Positions 11,160 through 22,506 of a stretch of 64,000 nucleotides of DNA are shown piece after piece; the stretch's first letter is position 1, and each line of letters starts with the position of its first letter. The stretch is from positions 20,073,923 to 20,137,922 of the forward strand of contig CM053268.1 of assembly GCA_028583415.1 (NCBI GenBank), given 5' to 3'. The position numbers and the translations under genes are program-made. The notes under the pieces were generated by a model. That model was not told where the DNA came from and ran no database searches. It saw nothing but the letters and a program-made list of their open reading frames with translations. This DNA is from Protea cynaroides. Its lineage: Eukaryota; Streptophyta; Magnoliopsida; Proteales; Proteaceae.

Positions 11160-12127
11160 AGTACGTCAGGCCCTACGGTGGGCGCCAATCTATTGTCGTT
11201 GGATTTCGCCTAATGCACAAAATGCTGCCACATATCTGCAGATCAAGAACACACAGTGAGGTGGGTGGGTTTTACCCCGTGGCCACTCCGATGCCTAAGT
11301 CAGTATGGTCCAGGACAAATAGAATGGAACTCAGGAATAAGATACCTAAGTTCCTTAAAGAGAGGGTACTGAGGTACAAGAGTTATTTTCAAACCCTTCC
11401 CTTTTAATTCATCATGGTAAAAGGGTGACTACGAAAGCATAACTTGCAAATGAGTGTAAACTACCAGAGAAAGAACTGAGGATTGGGAATTCTAGAAAAG
11501 ATTCAGCAAAGTAAAGGTACCTTGAGAGTGTAAAACTTGGATCCTTTGTGACGAATGATCTCTTGATATTTTTAAAATAACCCAGAAGCTTATCGAGCAA
11601 GCTTCCTCTACCTACCACCATCTCCATCAATCCATCCTGTAGGACAGAGTAGGACAAGATCTACGACCCCCTGGGGCGGTGCACACCTGTCTAATCCCTG
11701 CTTTTTGACCACCTATCAGTCCACATCATTAGTCGGTCATTACATGTAACTGCCATTATCTAGAATTCGAGCGAATTCGACCTCTTTTAATTTTCTTCTC
11801 TGCTGGTCTATAGAGTAGGCAAGGGGCGGATTGAATCAACACATCTAGCATTTTTTTTCTTTGTCGACATTTACGAGCATTGATGACAGCACTTTTAATG
11901 CCCACCTACCGCCATCCCATATGTCTATTGGTCGAATAACCCCTTTCCAAATACCTTTAAGCGGGATTTCTATCGAATAACCCCTTTTGAAATACCTTTA
12001 GGTAGGATTTCTCAATCTTTATAGGGAACTAGCCATCCTTTAGATGGGCGACACATGTTCGGTCCTCGTTGCTCTATCTTGATATTCTTTTTACTCAGTT
12101 AAGATTAAATCCATTATATTTTTCCCT
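9660..12127 (-). mobile_element. Truncated Ty3/gypsy element, minus strand (LTR + gag)
   Basis: On the minus strand an LTR candidate runs from about 12127 (TGTTAGGG...) to 11194 (...CGACA) and contains the GACTTAGGCATCGGAG phrase usual near plant gypsy LTR 3' ends. It is followed by TTGGCGCCCACCGTAGGG (primer-binding region, 11170-11188), then gag. The element ends inside gag at about 9660; protease, RT and integrase are absent. The left boundary passes into Ogre-like LTR sequence, so this is a fragment left after deletion or incomplete insertion. The LTR 5' end is tentative. Confidence 0.65.
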
Positions 12128-14090
12128 AACAATGATGGAGAATAAAAGGGAGTTGATGGTCACTGCTAGGTTTTTGAGATAAGTAGACAAGGCTGTGTAG
12201 CTTGACAAATGGAGGATTAGGTTGGGTTTTATATAAGGAATGACCAGGTGGTGAGTGGGAGTTGGGATTGTGAACAACAGGTGTATGGAGATAGCAGATT
12301 GGTTGGAGCGGTTTTGGTGAGTTGGTATAACAGCAATATTCATTGGGTTTATGGGTATCAGCTTGACAGGTGTGTAAGGGTACAATTGTGTGGCATGGTG
12401 AGCTAATGGCTTTACAGGTGTACAGGATTGGGAAAAGTGGATATGCAGGTAACTAGATAAGAAGAATGGCACGGGGTGAGAGCTTACCTTTGTTTCAGAG
12501 GGTTCTTCCCTGCTCTCCTTCTTCTTCCTCTTCTTCTCCATTTTGATTCTACTCAGTTCCAACTTCATCTTTGTTTTTCTTGAGTTTTCTTCTTCTCCCT
12601 TTTGGTTCTCCCAAAACCTATTCTCTCTATCATTCTCTCTGTCTCACTCCATCTCCCTTTCTCTTGATCTCACCGATCTCTTTCTTTTTCTTTTTTTCTC
12701 GAGTCCTCCTTCTTTTCTCTTTTATTGATCTCACAATCGATCTTTCTCTGCCTCTCAATCTTTTCTTTTCCTTTTCAACTTCTTTCCTAAATTCTCCATT
12801 CCTTAATGATTTCCTATCCTCTTATTTGAGTCACCACCGACCCAGCTTTTTCTTTTCATCTCGGTCCTACACAAATCTATTAATCTCTTAGTCCTCCTTC
12901 ACTAATTTCTTTCCATCCCCCAATCCTTTCTCTCTTTACTCTCCTTTCCGTTCTTACCATGTCACTCTCTTCAGCTAATCCAGCCCAAGCCTCTCTCTAC
13001 TCTTCTTTTCTCTATAGATCTTCCTTTTGATTTCTTTCTTTATTTTCTTCTCTCATGCAATCTCTTCCTAATTAGGGACCCAAGAAACGTTTTTCTAGCT
13101 TTGGTCCCTTTTAGGCGCAGCCGATGGCAATGCTGAAGGTGGGGTATTACTAGTAGGTAACACGTAATACTTTATCCTTTTTAATTTAATACATTTACTG
13201 ACCTTTAGCAATATATATATATATATATATATATATATCTAACTTAGCACATCTCAGTAAATGCAAGTCTAGATTTGTTTCTCTTTGTCCCTGTTCATGT
13301 GTATATTTAGGCATGTTTGTTAATTTCTACATAAGTCTATACTCTGTTAGCTTAGTTTTATGCTTGGTTATGATATTATTCCTTTCATAGCCTCGGACAA
13401 AATGGTTTTTATTTTGTTTTAGTTCTTCTTTTCTTATGAACAAATGCATGATATGAATCTGATTTAGTATGATTTAGTTATTCTTAACAGCCATGTCCAG
13501 TTTAGTTTGGTTTGGTTTTCTGTGTTTGGTTGAGGTTGGCTTCGGGCCAATTTAGGTTCAAGCCTATTGGGTTTTGGGTTAGCTAGCCTAGTTTAAGTTG
13601 GGTCTGTCTAGGTCTGTTAGGTTCGGCCTGATCTAGGTCAGGTCTGTCTAGTCTGGTATGGGTTCGGGTTTTGTCTAGCTGCAGGTTCATTGGTTGGTTT
13701 GGTTCAGTTATGGGCTGGTTGGGTTTAGGTATGGGATTGAGGCTGGTTTAGGCCTGGTTTATTCAGGCCCAAGTGGGTTCTGGTTAGGGTCTCTTGGTCT
13801 AGGTCTAGGACTGTTTGTTTAGGGCTGGTTTAGTATAGGGTGGTTCGAGTCCTTTGAGTTCTGCTCACATAGGTTGGGCTGTTGGTTGGGTTTGGCCCAT
13901 GTTTTGAATGAAGTTGGGCCATGGTGTCAGGTTTAGGTCTAAGTTGGGCTTGTCTAGGTTGGTTTGGTTTAGGTGGGCTTAAGGTTAAGCCAGTTAGTTT
14001 GGTTTAGGTTCATTTGAGTTGTGTTTCAGTTGGATTCCACCTTCTCTTGAGCCAGTTTTGTTTGTGATGGGCTGATTCGGCCCATATGGT
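12128..14090. repeat. Low-complexity blocks: pyrimidine tract, TA repeat, GGTTTAGG-rich tract
   Basis: 12480-13060 is strongly pyrimidine-rich on the plus strand. 13211-13239 is a (AT)n run. 13480-14080 is dominated by degenerate GGTTTAGG/TTGGGTT words. Read on the minus strand, the order (CCAAACC-rich, AT run, purine tract, CCAC-rich) mirrors the order of blocks on the plus strand of the second Ogre-like LTR at 44990-46400. No genes. Confidence 0.5.
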
Positions 14091-14769
14091 TAATATGACA
14101 TGACATTATTTTTGCTATAATCTATCTTGTGACAGAGTATCAGTATGTCATGTTTAATGCAATTCATGTGTCCATTTTAGTTGAAATTGATTGTTTTACA
14201 TCATGCTTGGAATCGTTACATGTATATATGCTTAGTCTAGATTGGATGATTATGTCAACATGTGGTCCCCACCCCAAAGGATGTATCCCATTTGGATATC
14301 CAATGCAATAAATGCATGTTTAGGGAAACTGTGCAGGGTGCATCACAGGCCCCACATGAATGACTATGATATTTCGCTGTGATTTTTTAGGGGACTCCAA
14401 TGAGTACTCCAACCCCTGCATAGGATCCAAGATCTGACCCATGTGGGCCCATTTAGAATGAGGCCCACCCAACCTTAGGATTGGATCCAAGAGTGAGCGG
14501 GAGTTCACTTGTATAAAGGCATGATTAATGAAACATGCGTTGGGTAGATCTATGCATAGGATTGGTAGACCGATAGGGGTCCACCTGGTTACCCCAAGAT
14601 TGGGATGTGAATGAGTTTAGTTGAGCCCCATATGTGGGGAGTTGAGGCAGTGGCCTCTTGAGTGTTGACCATGCGTGTCCATAGCTTGTCAATCAAGGGG
14701 AACTAGGTCGACCTGATTCCCTTTTTAGGATACGTAGGCAGTCATAACTTTTGTATCCCACTTGGTTAA

Positions 14770-15250
14770 ATTGAGGTAACTCCCTTTATTCAGGGATTAC
14801 CTCACCGAGGGGGCTCTTAACGATAAGGGTACCTTATACCGAGATGTGTTCCATCATTGTAGGGGCATCTCACCCTTCGAATGTGTTCCAATATTTTGGG
14901 AGCGTCGCTTGTTACAAACACACTCGCTCATCCGAGGTAAGTTCCTTTATTCGGAGACTACCTCATCAAGGGGCTCTTTATGGTAGGAGTACCTCTACAA
15001 TGAGATGTATTCCACCATTGTGGGAGCATCTCACCCTTTGGATGTGTTTCAATATATTAGAAGCATCACTTGTTGCTCACACACTCGCTCGTCCGAGGTA
15101 AGTTCCATTATTCAAGGACTACCTCATCGAGGGGACTCCTTATGGTAAGAGTACCGCACACCGAGATGTTTTCCACCATTATTGGAGCATCTCATCCTTT
15201 GGATGTGTTCTAATATTTTGGAAGCATCACTTCTTTCACACACTTGGTAT
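14770..15250 (+). repeat. 160-bp tandem repeat in Ogre-like LTR, about 2.6 copies
   Basis: Units marked by GAGATGT(G/A)TTCCA(C/T)CATT start near 14840, 15000 and 15160. Each contains CATCTCACCCTT, CACACACTCGCTC and CCGAGGTAAGTTCC. Divergence between units is roughly 10-15 percent by eye. Non-coding. Confidence 0.8.
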
Positions 15251-15341
15251 TCACAAACCCGCCCGAACTATGTTTGGCATGATTCCCTCCATTGGGCATA
15301 CGTAGGCAGTTTGGGATATTGCCCAAACCCGGTCGTAATCT

Positions 15342-15665
15342 CATTACAACATTTTTTTACCTTTTACGATGATTTTTTTCATCGTAAAAGGTTTTTACCT
15401 TCTCATAAAACCTTTTACGATGGTTATTTACCGTCGTATATAGTCACATTAGCATCATATATGCAAGCGACGCAAATGTTAACAATAGGAATAGGCAGTC
15501 GTCTGGAAAAGTATTTACAACGGTATTAAAAAACCGAAAACCGTCGCTAATTCTCTTAATAATGAGGGGAAAAAACCATTGTAAATATCAGGATATATAC
15601 GAAAGATACTAAATTCCATCCTATATTATTTCACTTTAACGACGGTTTATTATTACCATCTTTAA
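15342..15665. mobile_element. CACTA-like terminal/subterminal repeat fragment
   Basis: Begins CATTACAACATTTTTTTACC, one base from a CACTACAA-type terminus, and carries repeated words in both orientations: CATCGTAAAAGG and CCTTTTACGATGG, ACCGTCGTA, ACCGTCGCTAA and GACGGTTTA. Dense ACCGTCG/CGACGGT repeats beneath the terminus are characteristic of plant CACTA elements. The opposite end and a transposase were not found. The DNA to about 16600 is AT-rich and unassigned. Confidence 0.5.
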
Positions 15666-16600
15666 AATGTTTTTTTTTAAAACAAAAACTACATAAAATT
15701 GATTTGAAAGTTTCTTTTCCCTATAATAAAAAATTCTTATAATCCACATTTACATACATTCACTGTACCACATTCCACACCAAAAACATCATATGTACAA
15801 AATCGTAAACTCACAACTTTATTGAAGATGATCACTTACATATTTGACAACTTCCCAATGGCAATAGAGAGTAGGTTAAACTGGCACTGAATTTCAAAGT
15901 TTAGTCTTTATAATAAAGACATTATAAAACATAAGTTGTGATTGTTTCATGCAAGGTTCCTACAGATGCCTCGTGACATACTAACTTTTCTTTTAAAGAT
16001 CTACAATATATTCCTTGAGCCTATCATCTATCCAATTCTCATTTTCTACATCAACCTCTAGAAACTTATCTCTCAAACACTAGCTTTCATACTCGGCATT
16101 TTGATCGCCATGTCAAAAATCTTAAAATAAAGATAGAAGTAAGCTACTTCATGCCATCTCCAGCTTGAGGGCTTATAGAGGTAAGCTTAATCACCTTTCA
16201 GTCATCTTCCAGCAGTGAGAAAACAATAAAAGGCCCAAGAACTGGTGGAACTTGCGGTTTGTTTAAGACAACAGTGAGCTCAGGTTCAGCCTTGTCATTC
16301 ATAGTTGGTCTTTCTCTATCCCCAAGATCATTGTTCTGCTTTTTTAGGACTGAAGTCGACAGTGTCCTAGATTTTACAACTTATATTACTACTCAAATGT
16401 CAAAGAAGAAAACAAAAGATTTTGAAGATTGTCAAAGAACAAAACAAAAGATCTTGTGGATGTTTATTTATTTTGTTTTGTATTTTGATTTTTTTTGTAT
16501 ATCATTCCTTGTTTGTTAGTTACTCTTTTGTTTGTTTATTCATATGTCTTTCTTTTATATATCTTCAATTGTAGAATTGTTAATTCATTAGTGTAGTATC
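15666..16600. other. AT-rich unassigned DNA
   Basis: One 86-codon frame at 16259-16519 has no recognisable domain. The DNA may be the interior of the CACTA-like element or LTR remnants. Confidence 0.3.
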
Positions 16601-17748
16601 TTTGGACTAATGAGAATTGGACTATTGAGAATTAGAGATACATCTAATATACCCATGTATAGTATAGCTTAGGTTACATAACCCAAAAGTGTGCATAAAT
16701 TTAGGAAAGGATAGAATATAGGGAGGTCGGTCAATGATCGGGTGAGTTGGGTGTCTAACACCTTCCCAACTCATAAATTGACGCTTATCCGCCTTTGGTG
16801 AATGAGTGAGTCGATCCATTGAGTTACAGAGTCATTAGAGTTCCTCCAAGTGAGGAACAACATTTATAGGTCCTAGACCTTATCTAGGTGGCGACTCCAA
16901 ATTTTAGCCTTCACCGGCATGAGTGGATGAGATCCAAAGTTGAAAGCCTTCTTGATCTCTATTGAATGCATTGAGTGAAGACAAACTTGAATCTCATAAA
17001 TTGAACATAAAAACGAGGATAACTAATCATTAAAGGGAATTTTTCTTAATTTCCTACCATCGTCCTCACACCATTTATATAGTTAAGTAAAAAAAATCAA
17101 AATGATATCTTGATCAATTCTACTATTTACATTTCATTGATTAAATGCAATTTGAATTCTTTCACTTTCATATGACACTACTTTTGATCAAGAGAATTTA
17201 CACAACTCATAAGTTTGAACTCGAATAAAGTCTTAAAAAATTACTGATATGATCCCTTGACATATTGGTCAAATACATATATTACCCTAAAGTTGACAAT
17301 AACTATACGGACTAACCCTAAATCACAAATGTAGTTACACAGACACTCCAACGAACACTGCTAGGTCACCTTCCTCATCCCCAACCCCACACCAGTACCT
17401 AACCCTATACTAGCCAGGGTTACAAACATGGGGTCTATGTAACTAACTAATCCTAAATGTCATGCAAAGTGCACCTATGGATGTACCCCAACAATGAGCA
17501 CACTCCGTGACTATTCCCCCCTATAGATGCTGTCATACTACTAGGACACTTAGAGATGCAATGGGCACTTACCCGGTACTGCCGAGCAGTTCCCATTGAA
17601 GCCACGTGACTCCCATCGTGGGTTTGGTACATGGTGGCTGTAGTCGGAGACGCTCCAACAAACACCACTAGGTTACCTCCCTCGTCCCCAACCCCACATT
17701 AGTACCTAACCCTCTATTGGCCAAGGTTACAAACATGCGGTCTATGTA

Positions 17749-20112
17749 TGTCACACCCCAATTCTGGTTGAATCAGAAGTGTGAACGAACTGTCAAAGAA
17801 CCAACGGCTCAAGCCAGGATCACATAGGACCATGCTAACAATTAAACCATACATTCAATCGTAAGCAGAACATATAAATAATCAATGGAAGTCTTTATTA
17901 AATAATTAACTGAGAATATAAAGGATAATTTAATAAATAATCCAATTATTCAATGTAGACCAAAACATTAAATAATAATAACTCATTACATGTCTTATAA
18001 TCCCAAACATAAAAGTAAAACCCTAAAGGTAAATGTAGTAGAGGCACTCGCATGATGAGTCATGCTCATTCTCCACCGACTGCACGTCCATAGTTGTCAC
18101 TTTTCCAATAGAAGGTGCATTGACGAAATCTCTAACAGTAGTACCTGCATCATCAACTAAAAATAATACGAATTGTGGGGTGAGCTCACAACTTAGCTCA
18201 GTGAGAAATAAAATATGAAGCAAGCAATATGCATGATGTGGCATTTAATCATTGGGTCTAGTTAAGTTTGCAATGTGCTATGGTAAAATCAGGCTTCGTA
18301 TTGCACAATTAATCTTAACTTCCATACATTAGAGTATGAGCACACCCAACGATCAGGCTTCAACCAAAACTACTTTCGCCGCACATCACTCACTATGAGA
18401 GAGAGACAGAGCTAAAGCCTAATGGATCACATACTGTCAGCACCCCCTGATACTCTGCCCCAAACCAACACGTACACCCCTACTGGCGAGGGCTTGCAAA
18501 CTATGATACGTTACTAACCAATCCTAGAAGTCAACACAAGTGTATCCATGGCCCTACCCTAGCATCCTTTAATACTAAGCAGAGATAGAGCTAGAGCCTA
18601 ACGGATCGCACACACCAGCACTCCCTCTGATACCCTGCCTCGCAGTAAGCACTCTAAGGTAACGGCAATATAATAATGTCGGTATGATGAATGGTCTGAG
18701 GCTGCAACCTCTCCCCACTGAACACACCAACTACATACAAACATATGCCTATCTTCAATTTCATCATAACGAGAATAATAAATAAATATGCATGAACAAT
18801 AGTAGTAGATACTGGATGACATGTTATATACACAAATACAACATATCAACAACAAGTAAGGTAGTTTATTATTAACCAATTAGTTTGGGGTCTTGTCCCT
18901 CACCTGTTGAGTGATGTTTAACAATCTTCGAGTTGTTGAGTCTAGCTTGGCTTGCTTATAAATCCTAGACATACAATAGGATGAATTTAGGTTTAATTCT
19001 GACATTTTAATTTTTTTTGGATTGATTGTCCGGTCGCATGTCCGGTTTGTCAATAGCCACGCTGGACATCAATCCGGACAAACTCTGAGACACTTCCCAA
19101 GAGTATTCGGTCGCTTGTTCGGTGGGACTTGGAATTTGTAAAGTCTGACCGGATAAGTTTCAGACCTTCTGTGAGTTTGTCTGGTAGCATGTCTGGTCTG
19201 ACAGTAGTGTCTCTGGACATCCATTTGGACAAAATCCTATAATGTTCCAAAAGGTGTCTAAGTTAAACTCCTTGGTTTGTCTCTTTCCAGAGTCGATCCC
19301 TCGACTCATTCTAGGGCTTATCTTATACTGTTCTATGGTCCGGAACACGTTAGGGTTAGGTCTTCCATTGTAACCCTAGTTTATCACAACATTCTTATCA
19401 ATGGATCTTTGTGAACCCTACAACAATAGATCCTTAACATATTGGGATTAGTCAATAGTCATTAACTATTGTGATCGCAACCTCGTGTTCATCCTAACCT
19501 ATCTACAGTGATTAGGAACTTACTGTTGGTTTCTTGAGACGTTGATGGAAACTGATGGAGATTCTTGTTAGAGAAATGATCCCTCCTTGCTTAGCCTTCT
19601 TCTCCTTCACAGTCTTCTTCTTCTCTAGAGCTCCTCTTTTAGATCTTTCTCTCAAACTCTAGGGTTTTAGAAGAGTCAATAGGAAGATTTAATTAAAGGA
19701 GAGGGCCTTTATATAGCGGAGAGTGTCCTTAAAAGACTCTAATTCTCATATGGAAAGGAGTCCACCCTAACTAGGAAAGTTTCATATTTTTGGATTTGAT
19801 TCTGGGTTTGTTTGGTCACTTGTCCTATAGCACAACCCGTGAGACCGGACAACTCAACCAATCCTACCGGACAAGGTATAATTCAGTATTTTAAGCTATT
19901 CGGGTGTACTGTCCAGTGGCAAAAAGTGAGACCGAACAATAAACCGGACAGTGAGACCAGACAAGGTAAAACTACTAGAAACATTTACCTTGATGTTACT
20001 TTGATGCGTGGCTACTTCATCTGATCATCTTGTCCAACCCAGTTATGATAGGAAGACCGGTCATGACATGATAACCCATGTTTGATCGGGTTCGTAGAGT
20101 GCGGGTCTTAAA
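17749..20112 (-). repeat. 3' LTR of element A
   Basis: TGTCACACCCC at the left and GGGTCTTAAA at the right (expected GGGTCTTACA; one substitution). A TATA-type word, TATATAAAG on the minus strand, lies at about 19707-19715. GTCCGG/CCGGACA words cluster on both sides of it, at about 19020-19250 and 19810-19970. Confidence 0.9.
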
Positions 20113-20299
20113 ACTCCCCCACCCTTAAAAGAAATTTCATCATCTAAATTTGAACGTACCTTTTAAATCAAATAAGTGGGTATATTCTTTTCACATTATG
20201 GTCTCCTCTTCCCAGGTGGTTACCCTGACATAAAGGATAACCTGATTATGGAGTTGCTGCACCTTCTTGCTTGTGATCTCAATGGTACAACCTCAAAGG

Positions 20300-20600
20300 T
20301 TATGTCCTCTGTCAGGTTAGGAGAACCCATCCATTCCCGAGACAACGTCAAAGTCTGCTATCTCGAGTCAAACTAGGGTTGTTTCCGATTCCCTTCCATC
20401 AATAGGAACCGGACATGATCCATAGCATTCATCTAGCATTGCCTCTAGTCCTAAAGGAAATCGTATTAAAAATCTTTGGTCTAAGGTCTGACGGTACATC
20501 TAGTCTCTTACCAATCGAGACAAACAAAAAAGAAGGGATAGCCCCAAAGTCGAAGAGGACTCTGGTGGGTATGTCGGCTACCCTTACCGTGCATGTAATT
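20300..20600 (-). pseudogene. Protease remnant of element A
   Basis: On the minus strand VLFDFGAIPSFLF at about 20530-20590 corresponds to the retropepsin VLFDSGATHSF motif; the catalytic DSG is changed to DFG. Further on a decayed FDVVSGMDW (about 20320-20350) matches the usual FDVILGMDW. The frame then runs directly towards the polypurine tract, so the rest of pol was deleted. Confidence 0.6.
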
Positions 20601-20689
20601 TTTAACTTGGTCTATATGCACACACAAGCATGCTGTGGAAATTTTTTTTAAGTTGTACATGTAACCACATTAGGTAATACAGCTACGTC

Positions 20690-22014
20690 CTTCTTTGTCA
20701 CTGTGTACACTTTCCCTTGCTACAACAACCTTGCCAGATGGGGGCAGGGTTTTGAAATGCCCTATCTGATCACAGTTGTAACACTTGCTCTGGATGGCCT
20801 GATCGGGCCCCGATTGTACTACCATTGGATCAATATTAGTTGACTCGACCGTTGCTTATGATCTGAATGGTAGGAAAGGCTTCAAACATTTCCCAGTTGA
20901 TGTCTCAGTAGTAGGCATCTTTAATCCCCAATTCTGAGCGAAGAAGCTCTCTTCCTTTCTAGACTCCAGAACTCGGGCAATCTGTACTGCCTCATTGTAG
21001 ATGTTCTTCTCTAAACCTAGTACATGCTCACGGATGTTGTCCCTAAGTCCCATGGTGAACTATCGGATCTTTATACCTTCTTCTTGAATGCTAGTAGGGG
21101 CAAAGAAGAACAATTCTTCATATCACTACTGGTATGCGTCCATAGTCATCTGTCTCTGGTGCAGATTTAAGAATTCCCTGTCCAACTGATCTCAAAAGTA
21201 TCTAGGGAAGTACTTTTCGAAGAATGCCTCCTTGAATATGGCCCAAGTCACCTGAGTGTGCTTGGTCATCAGATAGGTGCAGATGGACCTCTACCAGTGG
21301 TTTGCACTCTCCTACAGCATGTAAGTGGTGCACAATACTTCTATTCTTCTGTTATGATCATCATTAAGAAGATCTTCTCCAGTTCATCTATCCACTATGC
21401 TGGTCGCAGTGGGTTTGACCCATTACCTAAGAACGTCTGAGGTTTCATATTCATAAATCATTCAACCAACCTTGTTAAATCATTCTACTGTGGAACAGCC
21501 ATCTCATACATTGGTGATGGGTATGGGTATCCGCCTTGGTAACCACTGTGATATATACCCTGGTACTATCCATGGGTGTTCAGCATAGGAATCTGTTGTT
21601 GTTGTTGCTGAGTTGCAGGGATGGCCTTACTACCAACTGGTGCCGTATTAGTTTGGCCCTGTGGCGTTGGTGTAACGTTAGCAATGGTAGGTATGTTCTT
21701 TCCCAAAGCTGCTCGCAGTTCCATCAATATCTGATGTTGTTCTTGCACTTGATGGGTCAAATTGGTTACAACTGTAGCCAAGTCCCCTGGAGGTGGTCTA
21801 GGTAATATATTTTGGTTGGCCTAGATAGTTGCATCTTGATTTGCTCCCGTCTAGTTCTCATTATTCGACGTCTTCTCAGCTGGGTTCTCATCACCCCTTC
21901 CCAATCCAGGTGGTGGTGGTGGGGTTGGGTTACGACCTTTTCAACTTCCTCTATGTCCGGCCATTTCAGACTAATAGCGTCAAAGGATCTACATGGCCAA
22001 CATGTATGATACAA
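20690..22014 (-). pseudogene. gag of element A, degenerate
   Basis: Minus-strand frames at 21766-22014, 21566-21781 and 20856-21053 give gag-type sequence: a Q-rich segment (SKAIPATQQQQQQIP), the helix LRDNIREHVLGLEKNIYNEA followed by VQIARVLE, and near 20761-20790 a zinc-knuckle start CYNCDQIGHF whose last Cys is lost. Stops and frameshifts separate the segments. This is the nucleic-acid-binding particle protein of a Tekay/Del-like Ty3/gypsy element, not functional here. Confidence 0.7.
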
Positions 22015-22089
22015 TTGTGCTACATAGTAGATATTTTTAGGGTTAGTCTCACACAGTTCATGAAAATTCCAACAAAAAAGGAATAGAAA

Positions 22090-22335
22090 GCATATACAGG
22101 AAAAACTTTGTCAAGTCGCCCTTGACCGGTCCCTTGATTAATCCAACTTTTGCCTACTGGTTAGCCTGTCAGACATATTCAAACAGTTAAAAAATTTTGT
22201 CTGGTCGACTGCCCGGTCTGATAATTTGCCAAGCCAGACAACGTGCTAGACAACTCTTAGATACTTCCCGAGAGTGTTCGGTAGATTGTCCAGTCGACTG
22301 TCTGGTTGACTTTATAAGTCAAAAAGTCCAACCGA
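22090..22335 (-). repeat. LTR-like word cluster inside element A
   Basis: About 240 bp with CTGGTCGACTGCCCGGTCTG, GAGAGTGTTCGG and GTCCAGTCGACTGTCTGGTT phrases. They resemble the A LTR segment at 19020-19250, including ACTTCCCGAGAGTGTTCGGT versus ACTTCCCAAGAGTATTCGGT. Either a partial duplication of LTR sequence or shared regulatory DNA for the antisense ORF beside it. Confidence 0.5.
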
Positions 22336-22506
22336 ACAACCCGGATTTAGTTTTTAAACCCACCAGTTAGGTTATTTTTTTCCCACTTTTCTTTTTTATT
22401 TTCTATGAGTTATGACTCCACTCGGTGCCAGTGAGTCTCTATAGTCCTTCCAGACAATCTTGAAGCATTTTTCCCTCTGGCCAAAATGTGTGGCAACCCC
22501 TACAAG

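Larger units (their letters stand above)
9013..16900 (+). mobile_element. Disrupted Ogre/Tat-like LTR, copy 1
   Basis: Starts TGTAAACACCCCATTTTTGCC at 9013, closely matching the start of the second copy at 43942. Both then share GCAAGGTCATGGGCT and CTTCGAAATGA. The LTR words GATTCC...GGATACGTAGGCAG (near 14725) and GGCATACGTAGGCAG (near 15294), and a GGTGGCGACTCC primer-site-type word at about 16887-16898, are typical of Ogre/Tat Ty3/gypsy LTRs and leaders. Other elements interrupt it (9660-12127 and probably 15342 onward), so the coordinates are an envelope, not one uninterrupted LTR. No coding region follows within this copy. Confidence 0.55.

Noticed and set aside
13480..14080. Interstitial telomere repeat
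   Set aside because: GGTTTAGG-like words are frequent but irregular; no run of the plant telomere unit TTTAGGG is present.
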